From contig NC_133537.1 in assembly GCF_048544455.1 (NCBI RefSeq), positions 308,053,738-308,117,737 on the forward strand: a stretch of 64,000 nucleotides of DNA, given 5' to 3'. The notes under the pieces are model-generated. The model was given only the letters and a program-made list of their open reading frames with translations. It made no database searches and was not told the DNA's origin. Both the position numbers and the translations under genes were made by a program. This document shows, one piece after another, positions 1-11,740 of this stretch (positions are counted from its first letter, which is position 1; every line of letters starts with the position of its first letter). The DNA comes from Silene latifolia (Eukaryota > Streptophyta > Magnoliopsida > Caryophyllales > Caryophyllaceae).

Positions 1-719
1 CCATTGATCCTTATCGGAATTAATCCTCAAAAAACTTGTTCGTAAACTTATTGTAGTATAACAGAAGTTGTTAACCAATAAACTCATTACTAAATCACAC
101 ATTAACAACAAAAGTGACAAGCTTACCCCTAAAATTTTGAAATATCAATGATTTCTAAGAAAGTTAGTAATACCATTAGGATTTTAAGTGCAGACTGTAT
201 TGGTAGCTATAGCTTGTTGTAGAAAATATATAGAATGTTATATCCTTACTGCTAAGTAGACGCCGCTTTTTCTTTTCGGGGGTATTCTGTGTACTACTAT
301 TGATAAAGCAAAACGAACATTGTGACATGTAATGTAACCAATCGCGTTTAGTTGAAAGTTCGCTGCATATTATTCAGAAAGCAAAGAACAGCTGCTAATA
401 CTACAGCTGCACAAAGGCTTGCAGCTCATGACCTTATATACACTGAAATTACAGTCCCCCTAATTAACATTGTTTTAGGAAACAAACTTAGACGTAGACA
501 CTTCTTAGACATCACAATCTAAGTACAAAATGGCCAATGTTGAAAACAAAGGCAAGCCTAGCAGGTTTGGAGATGTTTAATTTGCGTAGCATTGCATAAC
601 TACCTGCAATCACCCTACATAAGTCCATATTTTACATGCAAAATGTCGACACTGGAGGTTAGGCTATTTAAACAAGCAATAAACCGAAAATCAGACTTGC
701 TTACAGAACGCCTTGGCAC
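1..719. other. intergenic, nothing recognised
   Basis: AT-rich plant-like DNA. No ORF, RNA gene or repeat family is recognised here. It lies downstream of the minus-strand ORF that ends at 720. Confidence 0.5.
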
Positions 720-1244
720 TTAGTTAGAGTCGTAGTACCCTTCACTCCTGGACGCTTCAGAAGCGTAAAGGATGTACCTCTCTTCGGCCGGTCGTATTTT
801 CTCCAACCTTCTGTGAAATGCTCGCTTCTCCTTCACAGTGTCGCGGTAGTTACATGCACAGAATCTTTGGACTAACCTGCCTTCCGTGTACAGCCAAATC
901 ATACTCCCATCATTTTCCCTTGCCAATTGCGAGTTATAATCACGACTGACCTTTGATGTGTCAGTGCCGATTATGAACCACTTGGCCCAACATTTGCAAA
1001 CCTCAGACATGTTCTTTTTCCCCGGTTTGTCAAGCTTGTTAAAGACATCGGTAACCACATGCTCTAAACTCAGGAATTCGTGTGCCTCTTCATCACCACT
1101 CTTGATTTCCTTTTCTACCTTGTTAGTTGTAAAGATATCTTTAGCAACAAACGTACCCTTCTTCCATTCTTTGTAACCTTTGACGAACTCATCCTTATCC
1201 GCTTCATTTACGTAAACAGGCCTTGTGCATTTGAATCTCGGCAT
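720..1244 (-). CDS. hypothetical protein, 174 aa, single exon
   Basis: An uninterrupted minus-strand ORF starts with MPRFKCTRPVYV and ends EGYYDSN. It is highly charged, with many K, E, D and R residues, and has two aromatic/cysteine patches: VCKCWAKWF near residue 84 and QRFCACNY near 126. No signal peptide, membrane segment or family is recognised. The length and balanced composition are unusual for random AT-rich DNA, so it may be a small gene or one exon of a larger or transposon-borne gene. A poly-A/T tract lies just upstream of the ATG on the plus strand. No neighbouring exon could be linked. The plus-strand ORFs over the same bases are less protein-like. Confidence 0.4.
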   Translation of the reverse strand: MPRFKCTRPVYVNEADKDEFVKGYKEWKKGTFVAKDIFTTNKVEKEIKSGDEEAHEFLSLEHVVTDVFNKLDKPGKKNMSEVCKCWAKWFIIGTDTSKVSRDYNSQLARENDGSMIWLYTEGRLVQRFCACNYRDTVKEKRAFHRRLEKIRPAEERYILYASEASRSEGYYDSN

Positions 1245-1598
1245 GTCTCTTCCTTTTTTAAAAAAAAAAAAACTTAATTTTATATGCCAACAATTTTATG
1301 TTAATTAGAATAGAATGAATTGATTGTCTTGTGATTTGGATTTTTTTTGTTAAAGAGAAGTTTAGGTGGACGAGCTATTAATTAGTAATGATGAAAGCTA
1401 GTATAATTTGCATGTTAAATAGTAATTTTCGTTGTCCAAGGCGGCAGAGTAATGCAAAACTCTATCTTTTCTTGTGGTTAGTTGGGATTTGAAGTCTCAT
1501 TAGTCATTCATATGAACAGTGGTGGCACATCAAATTGATATCATTGTGCCTTGTGTTTTGTACATAATTTAGGCTGATCAAATATTCATGTTATCTTT

Positions 1599-1737
1599 TA
1601 CTCCTTCTGTTCTGGTCATTTGTTGTCCTTTTCTATTTTTGGGTGTCTTACTGATTTATTATTATTTCTATTTAAAGAAATAATCTGAGGTTTAATTTGA
1701 TCATTCATACCCAATTGGTTCTACTTGTCATTTAGTT
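1599..1737. mobile_element. Stowaway-type MITE, truncated
   Basis: It starts TA + CTCCTTCTGTTCTGGTCATT and matches, base after base, the reverse complement of the complete Stowaway at 34,816-35,023 as far as TTGTCATTTAGTT. The other terminus is missing. This is a plain non-autonomous Tc1/mariner-type MITE remnant. Confidence 0.7.
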
Positions 1738-2410
1738 AAACCATTTTTTTAAATGTAATCATCAAAAACAATTATAGCTAGCGAATAACCATTATATTCT
1801 AGGGAAATAGGATCATATGGTTCACGAAGTGGCTTATTAATATGTTATATTAGGACGTACTTTATTTTTTTAGCTTAACCATTTAATTTTGAACTTCGGC
1901 ACCCTATTATTTTTTTGTTTATTTTTTTTGATTATATAATGTTTGTTTTAGCTGTATAGTAAAAAATTAAATGAATCCTATAACAGTTACTGGCACGAAA
2001 TTCAGAATTTGAAGATTTATATTTACGATCAAAAGTGATTATTTAGATTATTGTTCTAAGCTATACCTCTTTTAAAGTAATCTATTAGTTTAATTGGATG
2101 CACTATCTATGTAACACAAAAAATAGGTATACTGAAGAGAAAAATAAGAACCTTTAAGTCTTAAAACTGATACGTATCCAGATTTGTAACCGACACCTAA
2201 ATAAACATAACATAGATAATATATGTATAAATGTACGCCAAACTTGTGAATTATAACTTTGTATTATTGTTAATTATGTCCATTGTTAAACCAATTTTTT
2301 AAATGTAAATATCAAGATCGGTTATAGCTAGTGAAGTACCGTTTAATTTGACGGAAATACAAACATATGGTCCTCTAAGTTGGCTCATTAATATGTTATG
2401 TTAGTACATC
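1736..2410. repeat. pair of diverged direct repeats
   Basis: About 125 bp at 1,736-1,862 recurs at 2,283-2,410, 547 bp away. Shared blocks include TTAAACCA, TTATAGCTAG, ATATGGT and TTAATATGTTAT. A shorter echo (AAACATATGGTCCTCTAA) lies near 3,276. Identity is roughly three quarters by eye. The origin is unknown. Confidence 0.5.
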
Positions 2411-3446
2411 AACTATCTACGCATGCCATCTAGCTATTTGATATCAAAGTTAAGTATGGTAATTACGCATGAAGCTCAGATTATCCGTTGTTTGCTTAGC
2501 ATAATGTGCCTCGTTACTTTCTTTTGTAGTAGCCTATCGACTGTAAGTATATTGCGCGTTCGTTGCGACTTACTCATCTGGAACACAATAGTGTCAGCAA
2601 ATACAGAGCCGCATATGGCCTATGGAGTGTTGGAGTGTATTAAGGAAGAGTTTCTTTGAGGGCAGTTATATACGAGGTTTGTAAAGCTTTTGTGATTTTA
2701 AAATTAATTTTTTATTTGGGAAAGCTTGATTCATCTGATACATTTGTCTATTGGGTATTAAAACTATAGTGTGTTGTAAATGGGTAAATCCGTTTAAAGT
2801 TGTATAAAGGATAAATAGAATATTACTTTTTGAGATATTGATTCGTATACCTTTTTTTTTGTGTTTTTTTTAAAAAAAAAATCATTTTTTTCAAGGTATG
2901 CCCTTTTTTTGTTAGTTCGTTTTTTTTTTTGTTTTAAAAAAAACATAAAATACCTTGTTTCTAATTTAGCAAATATTTTTTTTCCATTTTAAACTAATTA
3001 CTTCGTTTAATATTTCAACTCGGGAATTAAATTAACTATTTACTAAATTTGTTACCGTTAGCTATGGAGGGCCATACATTTTTTTAGCGATAAAACTTTG
3101 TCAGACCATAATCCCCGTTTGCAAATGAATACGTAGGTGTCTTTTTTCTTTTTTTTCAAAAGGAAGACAGTCTAGAAACGTTAATTTTGAAAATTTTAAA
3201 AACGTTAAAAATTAGATTGTTTATAAGCCAGATGACATGCGTAGATATTACAACCTCCCGATATTGGTAAATAAACATATGGTCCTCTAAATTTTTAAAA
3301 TGATATCTCTAAATCAAAACTTGTTGGTTGTTAGTCATATTACAACCTCCTGAGCCTCAATAAACATACTCCCCTTATTTATTTTAGACTCTTTAATCTT
3401 ATTAGGTGACATAGGTTTCAGATTGCATTTCACATTACCCTTCATC

Positions 3447-3449
<3 letters not shown>

Positions 3450-3496
<47 letters not shown>
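3450..3496. repeat. (TA)n microsatellite
   Basis: About 23 TA units directly abut the left end of the 5.3-kb TIR element. A second (TA)n abuts its right end, so the tract is probably the insertion target or target duplication. Confidence 0.9.
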
Positions 3497-3500
<4 letters not shown>

Positions 3501-3599
3501 CGAGATCCGGTGAGAACCACTAGTATAATGAGAACCGTGAGAACCATTTACAACCGTCAGGTCCTAAGGAAATAAAGTGTTGCGATTAACACCGCTAAG

Positions 3600-3836
3600 T
3601 CCCCACACCTCAAACTCTCTAACCTCGTCATTTTACAGTTTATCATTCTCATTCTTTTTTTTCTCTCTCTTTAAAGCTCCCAGCACAAAGTTTTCTCATT
3701 GTTCGAAAATTAATCTTGCGGTTCGACATAGCTACTAATCTTTCTCTTTCTGCCAATTCGATCGCATTCAAGACTTCAGGAATTCAAACTCGTTATGTTT
3801 CTTCATCAATGGATGCTTTGGATTTGACAAGGTAAA
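3600..3836 (+). other. 5'-leader-like segment with donor site
   Basis: A pyrimidine-rich leader with CTCTCTCT runs is followed by an ATG at about 3,810, seven codons (MDALDLT) and a good donor context AAG|GTAAAG. It looks like the promoter-proximal part of a plant gene, but no downstream exon was recognised. It may be a captured leader inside the transposon. Confidence 0.3.
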
Positions 3837-5547
3837 GACTTTAAATTGATTTTTATTCCGGTGAAATTAGGGTTTATATTTGTATGACTTTTCAAATTTT
3901 TCGATTCATCAATTAAGTTAGTCGAATTAGTTGAAAATACGATTTATATTCATCAATTTAATGTGTATTTCTTTTTCGTTGATGATAATTAGGGTTTATA
4001 TTCATCAATTTAGATGATGGTAATTTGTTGTTGTTACTTATTGTTGTTAATTTCTGGTGTCAGGACTGAATCATTTAGGGTTAAGTTGTGGATTGTTAGA
4101 AATATGCGTACTTTAATAGCGGAAAACAGACACAACTAGTGTGGCCGTTTAATACTTGAATTTCAATATGAATGATTTTGGTATTTCCATGTTGACGCTC
4201 TTATTAACCGAAAACATTATATTTTGTAAGTGCACGAGCTTGTTTTCTTTGATATTGGTTACTATTATGATATGCTGGTGTTATTTCAATGAATGAATGA
4301 GATTTCTGTTGAAACTTTTGCCATTTTTGAACATGAATTTCTATTGCTTTTATCTTCATTCATGCGACAACTCAGGTCCTAACCCTCCATGTTAGTTATT
4401 AAAGACTAACAGCTCCCTCTCCACTCTGAGGAGTACACCGTTCCCCTGCCCCTACCTTAATACACCAAAATATTAGTATACGACTTTAGTCTACGAGTAT
4501 TTACTGGTTTCTGACAACCAAAAAACGACAGAACCAACAATAAACGCTAACATTACTCAAACCAACATTCTGTTATTACTCGTTTTCCTATCAAGCCATC
4601 ATAATTGTTGCAATGATTATAAAAGCTAGAAGCCTTACTGATACAAGTGGGTTGAGCACCTTGAATCAGTTTTCCACTGGTGCTACTGCTTTGAACCTTA
4701 CTGTAATTTCAGAATTTTTGCGCACTTTTTACCTGGTGTTGATTTCATACACGTGAAATCCTGTAAGATATGATGAACAAAACGGGTGAGGTGATAAGTA
4801 GAATTTAAATTCACGAAAATCCTCCAAAAATCTCAACTTCTAACAATTTCTAATGTAATTGCAACAAAGTATGTAGAATATGGCAGTGTTGGGTGAGTTA
4901 TTAACTGACCTTTCTAAAACAGTTATAGAGGATACAATGAGAGTTTTCGTGAGAGAAAGGCTGTACTCCGTATTTGATAAATATTGATTACGATTTATGT
5001 ATAATAGAGCAGTCTTTTCAAAATATTAAGGTAGTATAGCATTTGAAGAACTTGGGATGAAATTTCGTAGTTTGAAATTGCAACATCTTTTTCTGTGTGA
5101 CGGTAGATGTAGGGATTTGCATTTCTTTATTTGTTTTCTTGTGTCTCAACCCGTTAAGTCGGTAATAGACCTGTTCTGCTTAAGATACTACTCGCTTTAC
5201 CTTTTTCATTAAACTTCATATTGAATTTTCACTTTTAAGCCACATCTTTATCTGACTATCTGGTGCTGAGTATATTACCTTGTACGAGTAGTATATAGTA
5301 GTGCTTAGTGCTTGCTAAACAAGTGAGATGCTGACAACTACACATGAAAATGAAACATTAAATTTTTCCGCAAATAGTACAAGCTTCTTTTATGATCCCG
5401 ATGAGACAACAAAGTTGCCTTTGACACACACGCAAAAGAGATGATCATTTGGCTGCTTACATCCTTGACAACATTACCGGCTTATATTATCTTTAATAGT
5501 CATTAGAGTTTCTACATTATGAATATTTACGTTTTACTTATTTTTAA

Positions 5548-5616
5548 AGTCAATTAGCTCAAAATGGGAGAGCATTGTGCAATGCACAAGATGTGGGTTC
5601 GACTCCCATATTGGCT
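5548..5616 (+). other. degenerate tRNA-like sequence
   Basis: A 7-bp acceptor-like pairing (AGTCAAT with ATTGGCT, one G-T) encloses an A-box-like TTAGCTCAAAATGGGAGAGC and a B-box-like GGGTTCGACTCCC with a perfect T-arm. The anticodon arm is poor: there is no T at the position before the anticodon and the variable loop is too short. It is probably a tRNA-derived repeat, not a working tRNA gene. Confidence 0.5.
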
Positions 5617-5922
5617 ATGAAATACCAAATCTTTCTTTTACTCTAAGAATGAAAAATAGTGTAGGGTAATCCTATTTCCAATATGACATGTATGGTAGTA
5701 ATAGTTTTGGTATATATGCTAGTCTTTGAAATGCTTGTATTGAACTTCTGATCGTTGGAAATCTATTCCACTGGCTCATTGCCATTGTTGTCGCTCGCGT
5801 GAGTCGTATCTGCTCGCTTGAGTTGTATCATGGTCTGCGCGCGATTGCCCGAATATGATTATGGCCTCCTAAATAATTGTACTGTATTGCTTGCATCATA
5901 TCATTGGATTTGCGATTTAATA

Positions 5923-5992
5923 GGCTATATGGGACTCGAACCCATATCTTTGTGCAAAATTTGCGCATTGCTCTACCATTGAGCTAATAGCC
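5923..5992 (-). other. degenerate tRNA-like sequence, inverted partner
   Basis: On the minus strand, GGCTATT pairs with the 3' end TATAGCC. It has AGCTCAATGGTAGAGC as a D-arm and GGGTTCGAGTCCC as a T-arm. It is homologous to the plus-strand tRNA-like segment 300 bp to the left, including the GCGCAA/GTGCAA core. The anticodon loop lacks the expected T at position 33. Confidence 0.5.
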
Positions 5993-6149
5993 TTTAAAAT
6001 ACGCTAAATAAATACGAGTAGGAAATAAATGACATAAGTACACTGAAATGTTTCTCGCATATTAGTAAGATATGTAATAGATACACTAAAATGCCTTGTA
6101 GTTACATAAAAAGACCAGTAAATGCATTACATCTCCTCCACAGTCATTT

Positions 6150-6728
6150 ACCTTATTTCATGTACATAGAACCTTATTTCATGCACATAGAACCTTTTCA
6201 TGCCATAGAAAATTAACGTCCTTAACCAACAGTAATTACTATCATATTATAACCAACTGATGCAGCTGAAGAACTTTTTAATGCACATAGAACCTTTTTT
6301 CATGCACATATAATCTTATTTCATGCCCATATAAAATTATTGTCTTTAACCAACACTAATTAGTATCATAATATAACCAACTAATACAACTGAAGAAGTT
6401 CTTAATGCACATAGAACCTTATTTCATGCACATAGAACCTTATTTCATGCACATATAAAATTAACGTCCTTTACCAACAGTAATTAGTATCACAATATAA
6501 ACAACTGACGCTACTGAAAAACTTTTTAATGCACATAGAACCTTATTTCATGCACATAGAACCTTATTTCATGCACATATAAAATTAAGGTCCTTTACCA
6601 ACAGTAATTAGTATCACAATATAAACAACTGACGCTACTGAAAAACTTTTTAATGCACATAGAACCTTATTTCATGCACATAGAACCTTATTTCATGCAC
6701 ATAGAAAATTAACGTCCTTTACCAACAG
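6150..6728. repeat. 124-bp tandem repeat array, ~4.7 copies
   Basis: The landmark GAYGCWRCTGAA recurs at about 6,259, 6,383, 6,507 and 6,631, exactly 124 bp apart. Each unit also holds two or three copies of a ~20-bp word TTTCATGCACATAGAACCTT. The last two full units are nearly identical and the first are more diverged. The array ends only ~20 bp before the donor-side edge of the captured p23 exon. Confidence 0.85.
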
Positions 6729-6747
6729 AAAGAAATAGCTTGCTTAC

Positions 6748-8136
6748 TAGTATCATCATCTTCATCTGCCCATTTGTCCCAATCAACCTTCACATAGTGT
6801 GGAGGCTTTCCCTCTTTCAGAAGCTTATTCCACCATTTCTTCTCTTCCTTCTCTAGAACACAAAAGATGCTCCTAACACCATAGTTGATTTTGCTTTCCT
6901 AGGGTAATGGAGAACATAATAAGTGAGACAGCAAAATAACAACTCTAACCAGAAACACAATTACAATTAGAAGGATGGCAGCAACAATAGCATGTACAAT
7001 ATCCTTTTGAGTCCATGACTTGTACTGTTTAAGTCAATTAACTCTGAAAAATGAAGCTTGAAGATATTTTGAAATGACAGTGAATCTACACATTCATCTC
7101 CTAAATATTCAGCAAATTTTGAATGTTGTCTACAAATCATTCCCTCATAATAAGCTAGACCAATCAATCTCAGCCAACAGTTAACAAATCTGCAGCTAGC
7201 TTTAGGAGTATCCAACTACCCACCAAATACTCTTCAACACAATCTAAAAAGCTATTCTGAGCAGAACGTAACATTAGAAAAACTAACAGAAATACTTGGT
7301 AAGATAATATTAGGGGTCACGCCAAGACAGTGAACAACCAAACTCGCATCTACATTGACTTAACAATAGGTAACTACCAAATACTATCTGGCCTATTAAC
7401 GATTCACGACGTTTCAAGCAGAGAATTAAACAAGAAAAATGAATTAGACATAAAAAGTTCGTAACATAATACTTGTATTACAGAGCATCATCAAGGATGA
7501 ACAGACGAAACACACCTCTACATTGACTTTGTCACACAAATCTAGTTTTATTTCATTATCCATCAAGTGAGATCAATTCTTCTAAGGTATTTTTCTAAAA
7601 GGAACTCCATTTTTAAAGTTTTACGAGAACTTTATGGCATCTAGTTCTAGGTTTCTTTTTATGTACTGTTGTTAAAAAATATGCCTGGGCTCTTGGGCTG
7701 ATTAATGAGAGACTGGATGCAATTGTTACAGCCTGGATGCAATTTTTTGTTCTTCCAAAAGTGGTTTAAGTTATTCATTTGCGACTGGAGATGATCTGCA
7801 AGTTACTGGAGATGCAAACCAGACAAGTAAGAGAAACAAATCAGGGGCAAGGTATCATTTAAGTTCTGGTTTCATACCTTGTGCAACGACATACATGACA
7901 CTGTTTTTATCAATCAATTTTATAGTTTTTTTTACTGAATTTAGATTCTTATATAAAAGAGAATTACAAGAATTCTAGAGGTCTTTTTTACTTTGGGAAC
8001 ATTTGCCTAATTCATCTTATTGTTTTTTTTTTACAGAACTGAACTGAACATTAGTTTTGGATTTTTAGCATCAGGCAGCATCACAGTCAGAAATACTTTG
8101 TCCTCCCTTTCAGCCCATTTCACTTCAGGATGACGA
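6748..8136 (-). pseudogene. captured fragment of p23 co-chaperone gene
   Basis: Two minus-strand exons are recognisable. The first, 8,136 down to about 8,037, reads RHPEVKWAEREDKVFLTV then MLPDAKN, which is the start of the CS domain of plant p23-1. The second, 6,898-6,748 (151 bp), runs from an AG acceptor to a GTAAGC donor. It encodes ESKINYGVRSIFCVLEKEE, WWNKLLKEGKPPHYVKVDWD and KWADEDDD, the end of the CS domain and the acidic hinge. p23 binds HSP90 and stabilises its client-bound state in the cytosol. The middle CS-domain exon and the Gly/Met-rich tail were not found and the initiator ATG is not evident, so this is a gene fragment. It lies inside a TIR transposon, which suggests capture of a host gene. 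The second exon is still open and close to the family consensus, so capture may be recent. Confidence 0.8.
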
Positions 8137-8459
8137 CTGGCACCAAGTATTGAAAATATTAAGAAAGTACAAGATTGAACAAGACGCATATTGGGAAACG
8201 CCATAGTTAGCTCCGATAGACAATAGAAAAGCATTAAAAATTCATTATCAAGATGCTCGTTATGCACAATGTACTGGCTACCCGTAATGCCTAAACCACA
8301 TAAATGAAGTCCACCCATCCACGAGAAAGCATATCTTTAAATGCAAACAATCAAGCTCTGCCAAGAACATAAATTACTACCAAAAAAATATTGAAGGGTT
8401 TGAGTTATTAACTCGCATCAAGCTTATTCAATTAACTCGCATATAGCATGAACAAATTA

Positions 8460-8740
8460 GCGTAGAATCGAATTTGAGCAGCGGATTACCTTAATTTGTA
8501 GGAATGAAACTCAGTAATGGCGATTGAATCGGATTAGAGGAACCAAAATCCTATGATGAATGTGTTGAGATTTGAGAAGTGACGGAAATATGATTTGGTT
8601 AACGATGATCGGAGAGCACGATCGGAAAGAATGACGGAGAGGGTGATGGTCAAAGAGAGAGAAGGAGAGATGAGAGAGGAAGTGAAATTGGGAAAATGAA
8701 TGAGATTGAAGAGTTTGGGGGTGCGCGTAGGTTTCAAACA
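8460..8740 (-). other. 5'-leader-like segment, minus strand
   Basis: Read on the minus strand, this is a CT-rich leader (TCTCTCATCTCTCC, TCTCTCTTTGACC) ending at a plausible donor ATTAAG|GTAATC near 8,490. It lies upstream of the p23 exons and may be the captured 5' UTR and first intron of that gene. The overlapping ORFs of 67 and 76 aa are not convincing proteins. Confidence 0.35.
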
Positions 8741-8831
8741 AAATAAAGTCTAATGTCGTCCGTAGTATTATTATTAGTAGTAGTGGTTCTCATGGTTCTC
8801 ATTATACTAGTGGTTCTCATAGGATCCCAAA

Positions 8832-9382
<551 letters not shown>

Positions 9383-9451
<69 letters not shown>
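9383..9451. repeat. (TG)n microsatellite
   Basis: About 34 TG units follow TATA directly at the right edge of the small TIR element. Confidence 0.95.
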
Positions 9452-9454
<3 letters not shown>

Positions 9455-10389
9455 AATCTAATTTTCTTATCCTTTTTGTTTTTTTCTTTGCGATCTGTTA
9501 AGTTATGTTAACTGATTTACGTACTTCACTTAGCATCCGCAAACGTGAGGCTTCCCATAATTTCTCTTTCCTTGTTTTATTCGTCCACCTCATTTTTCAT
9601 TAACTTTTCCATTTACCCTCCCCATTTCATAACTACATCAATGCAACAATGGGCTTTCCCAATTAACACACAAAGAAATTGGGACGCTCCCAAAAAGTAC
9701 CAAAAAATGCCTTACTTTTTTGTTGGGAGCCTTCCCTAGAAACAGTGGAACCCCAAAAAATGGGGAGGTTGGTGCAACAATGGTGTTGCTCATTTGAGGA
9801 AAGAGAAGTCAAAAGGGGAACTTATCTCCCACCTTTGCGTATGCTCTTATAACCACTTATTTGGGATCGAATCATTAGAAGGTGCTTGCCCAAAAAGAAC
9901 TACCATCAGTGCTGGAACTCATATTTAATTTACATATAGGAGGAAAAATTGTTTACATCAACTTTCTAGTAGTTCAAATTTAAACTTCGATGGTGTCGTA
10001 GTGAGATGTTTTGAGTACATACAGCATTTGGTGCATTACAGTTATTTACAAGAGTTTACAGGAGTCGCAAACAGCTGATACCAGTTGTGCAGCAAAATAT
10101 AGGAGGTGGCACAAATGGCAGTTGTTTCAGCTTTTCATGACAAAGGAATGTTGTGTCGTTCAAAGATCAGGTAATACATTCTTTACATGTTGGTACCACA
10201 CATAGTAAGCCATAGATCGTGGCTTGCAAATGTTGATTTCCAAATGAACTTTTTTAGTGTTGATTGTTGAGACGACCTATCATAAAATACACGAAAAAAC
10301 TGTAATTCTTTGCCGTACATAAATGTATATCATTAATGTGTTCATAGACGTAAATGTCAGGTAGCAGAGTTTTCAGCTATAGTTTACCT
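9452..10389. other. intergenic, no gene seen
   Basis: Mixed sequence. The ORFs at 9,545-9,739 and 10,011-10,205 show no domain or splice context. No known repeat was recognised. Confidence 0.4.
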
Positions 10390-10587
10390 TTAAGTGGTAG
10401 TTGCTGAAAGTTTACCAACAAGGAATAAAGCTTCATATGACATGACATTCTTGTCAAAAGTTGCGGGTGTTGTTGCTGGTCTCGATACTGCGATCATTGT
10501 AATTTGTGACGCCTTCTGTGCCTTTGCCAGCGCTACATATAGCTGACCATGAGAAAAACATGGACATGGTAAGTACATAGTATACAC
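10390..10587 (-). pseudogene. Helitron helicase C-terminal fragment
   Basis: The ORF contains YLPCPCFSHGQLYVALAKAQ, the conserved C-terminal motif (FSHGQLYVALSR) of the Pif1-like helicase domain of plant Helitron RepHel proteins. The usual upstream helicase motifs and Rep domain are not found nearby. This is a relic of an autonomous Helitron on the minus strand. The downstream part is not family-like. Confidence 0.75.
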
Positions 10588-11077
10588 GCAAGCAAAGGAG
10601 GAAAAGACGAACTTAGAGAACTACCAGCCACAGATCGTCGTCATCATTTACGATTGGACAGGGCACGGGTAGTGTTAACACGCATGCAGCAGTGCGCAAT
10701 TTTTAAAAACGTATGGAGAAGCGAGACGTACCGATAGGTTGTATGCGTGCGTAGCGGTATTGCACTTAAACTTCCAATTTCCAAGCCTACATCTCGGAAT
10801 TAGCCCTAGCCATAGTTGGTATGAACATGCAAGGCGTAGCAACAGTCATTGATGAGTACACTAATCAATATAACCAGGCATATTTGAAGCCCCTTAAGAA
10901 ACGGCTAAGGAATACAGTTACTTGTAACGTGTGAGTCAATCCACCAGGGCACTAATGGATGCACTAGCGAATGGTTATAAGTTCCAATCGTTGCTTTCCC
11001 TTTAAATAACGTCAGTGGCAATAGTGATAATGCCTTGGCTATGTGGGGTGCCCGCCAGGTACGCGTGGCAAGTTATG

Positions 11078-11128
11078 TGGAGAGGGGGAAGGGTGGGGGG
11101 GTGGTTGGGGGTGGGGGGGTGTAGAGGG
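11078..11128 (+). other. G-rich tract with quadruplex potential
   Basis: At least six separate runs of 3-7 G occur within about 50 bases, with loops of 1-4 bases. This satisfies the usual four-run G-quadruplex pattern on the plus strand. Confidence 0.7.
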
Positions 11129-11654
11129 AGTCGAGGCTTAAACAATAACGGTTATGCCGCCAACGGTTAGTCTGTTCATGTGTTTTTTTAAAAGTTTTCG
11201 CAGGCACGATAAATACACATTGACCCTTTTTTTTGGTGCCTTATAAATACATGTCCGATAAAGTCGACACCCCACTCCGTATTCCACGGTTTCCTGTCCA
11301 AACGCTTTGGGATTTTATTTGTTGCTTTATCTGCAATTCACACAACCTAATGTTAGTGTCAGAAGAAACGTGGGAATGTAAACAACAGTTTGCAGCCTGG
11401 CAGTTTATAACTCGAAACGGTTCATACCTGCAGGCACAAACACGAAATTGTTAGTCGAACTCATCAAGGTATCGCTTATGCATCGTGCCGTAAACAATAT
11501 GTTCATTGTACTAACACAGGTAAACATAGACCAAATTGAGGGGTTAAGTTTTTAAAAAAATTAGCAAGTGATAGGCAGGCAAGTGCACCGACACCCTGAG
11601 CCTATTTTGAATTACAGTATAGTCGCAAACTTTGACCGCATTACAAAATGTAAA

Positions 11655-11684
11655 GACACACACACACACAACACAACACAACAC

Positions 11685-11729
<45 letters not shown>

Positions 11730-11740
11730 CACACACGCGC
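11655..11740. repeat. (CA)n / ACAAC microsatellite
   Basis: CA repeats are interrupted by three AACAC units. They create the spurious VCVCVC and HTHTHT reading frames. Confidence 0.95.

Larger units (their letters stand above)
1245..3449. other. AT-rich intergenic region
   Basis: No gene is supported. It holds a partial Stowaway MITE, a pair of diverged direct repeats and several poly-T/poly-A runs around 2,850-2,950. The short ORF at 2,423-2,659 has no recognisable features. Confidence 0.5.

Noticed and set aside
5548-5992. Functional tRNA genes
   Set aside because: The anticodon loops lack the invariant T33 and the arms have mismatches. They are better read as tRNA-derived repeats.
6150-6728. 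CRISPR-like array
   Set aside because: The 124-bp units are contiguous tandem repeats without unique spacers, and this is plant nuclear DNA.
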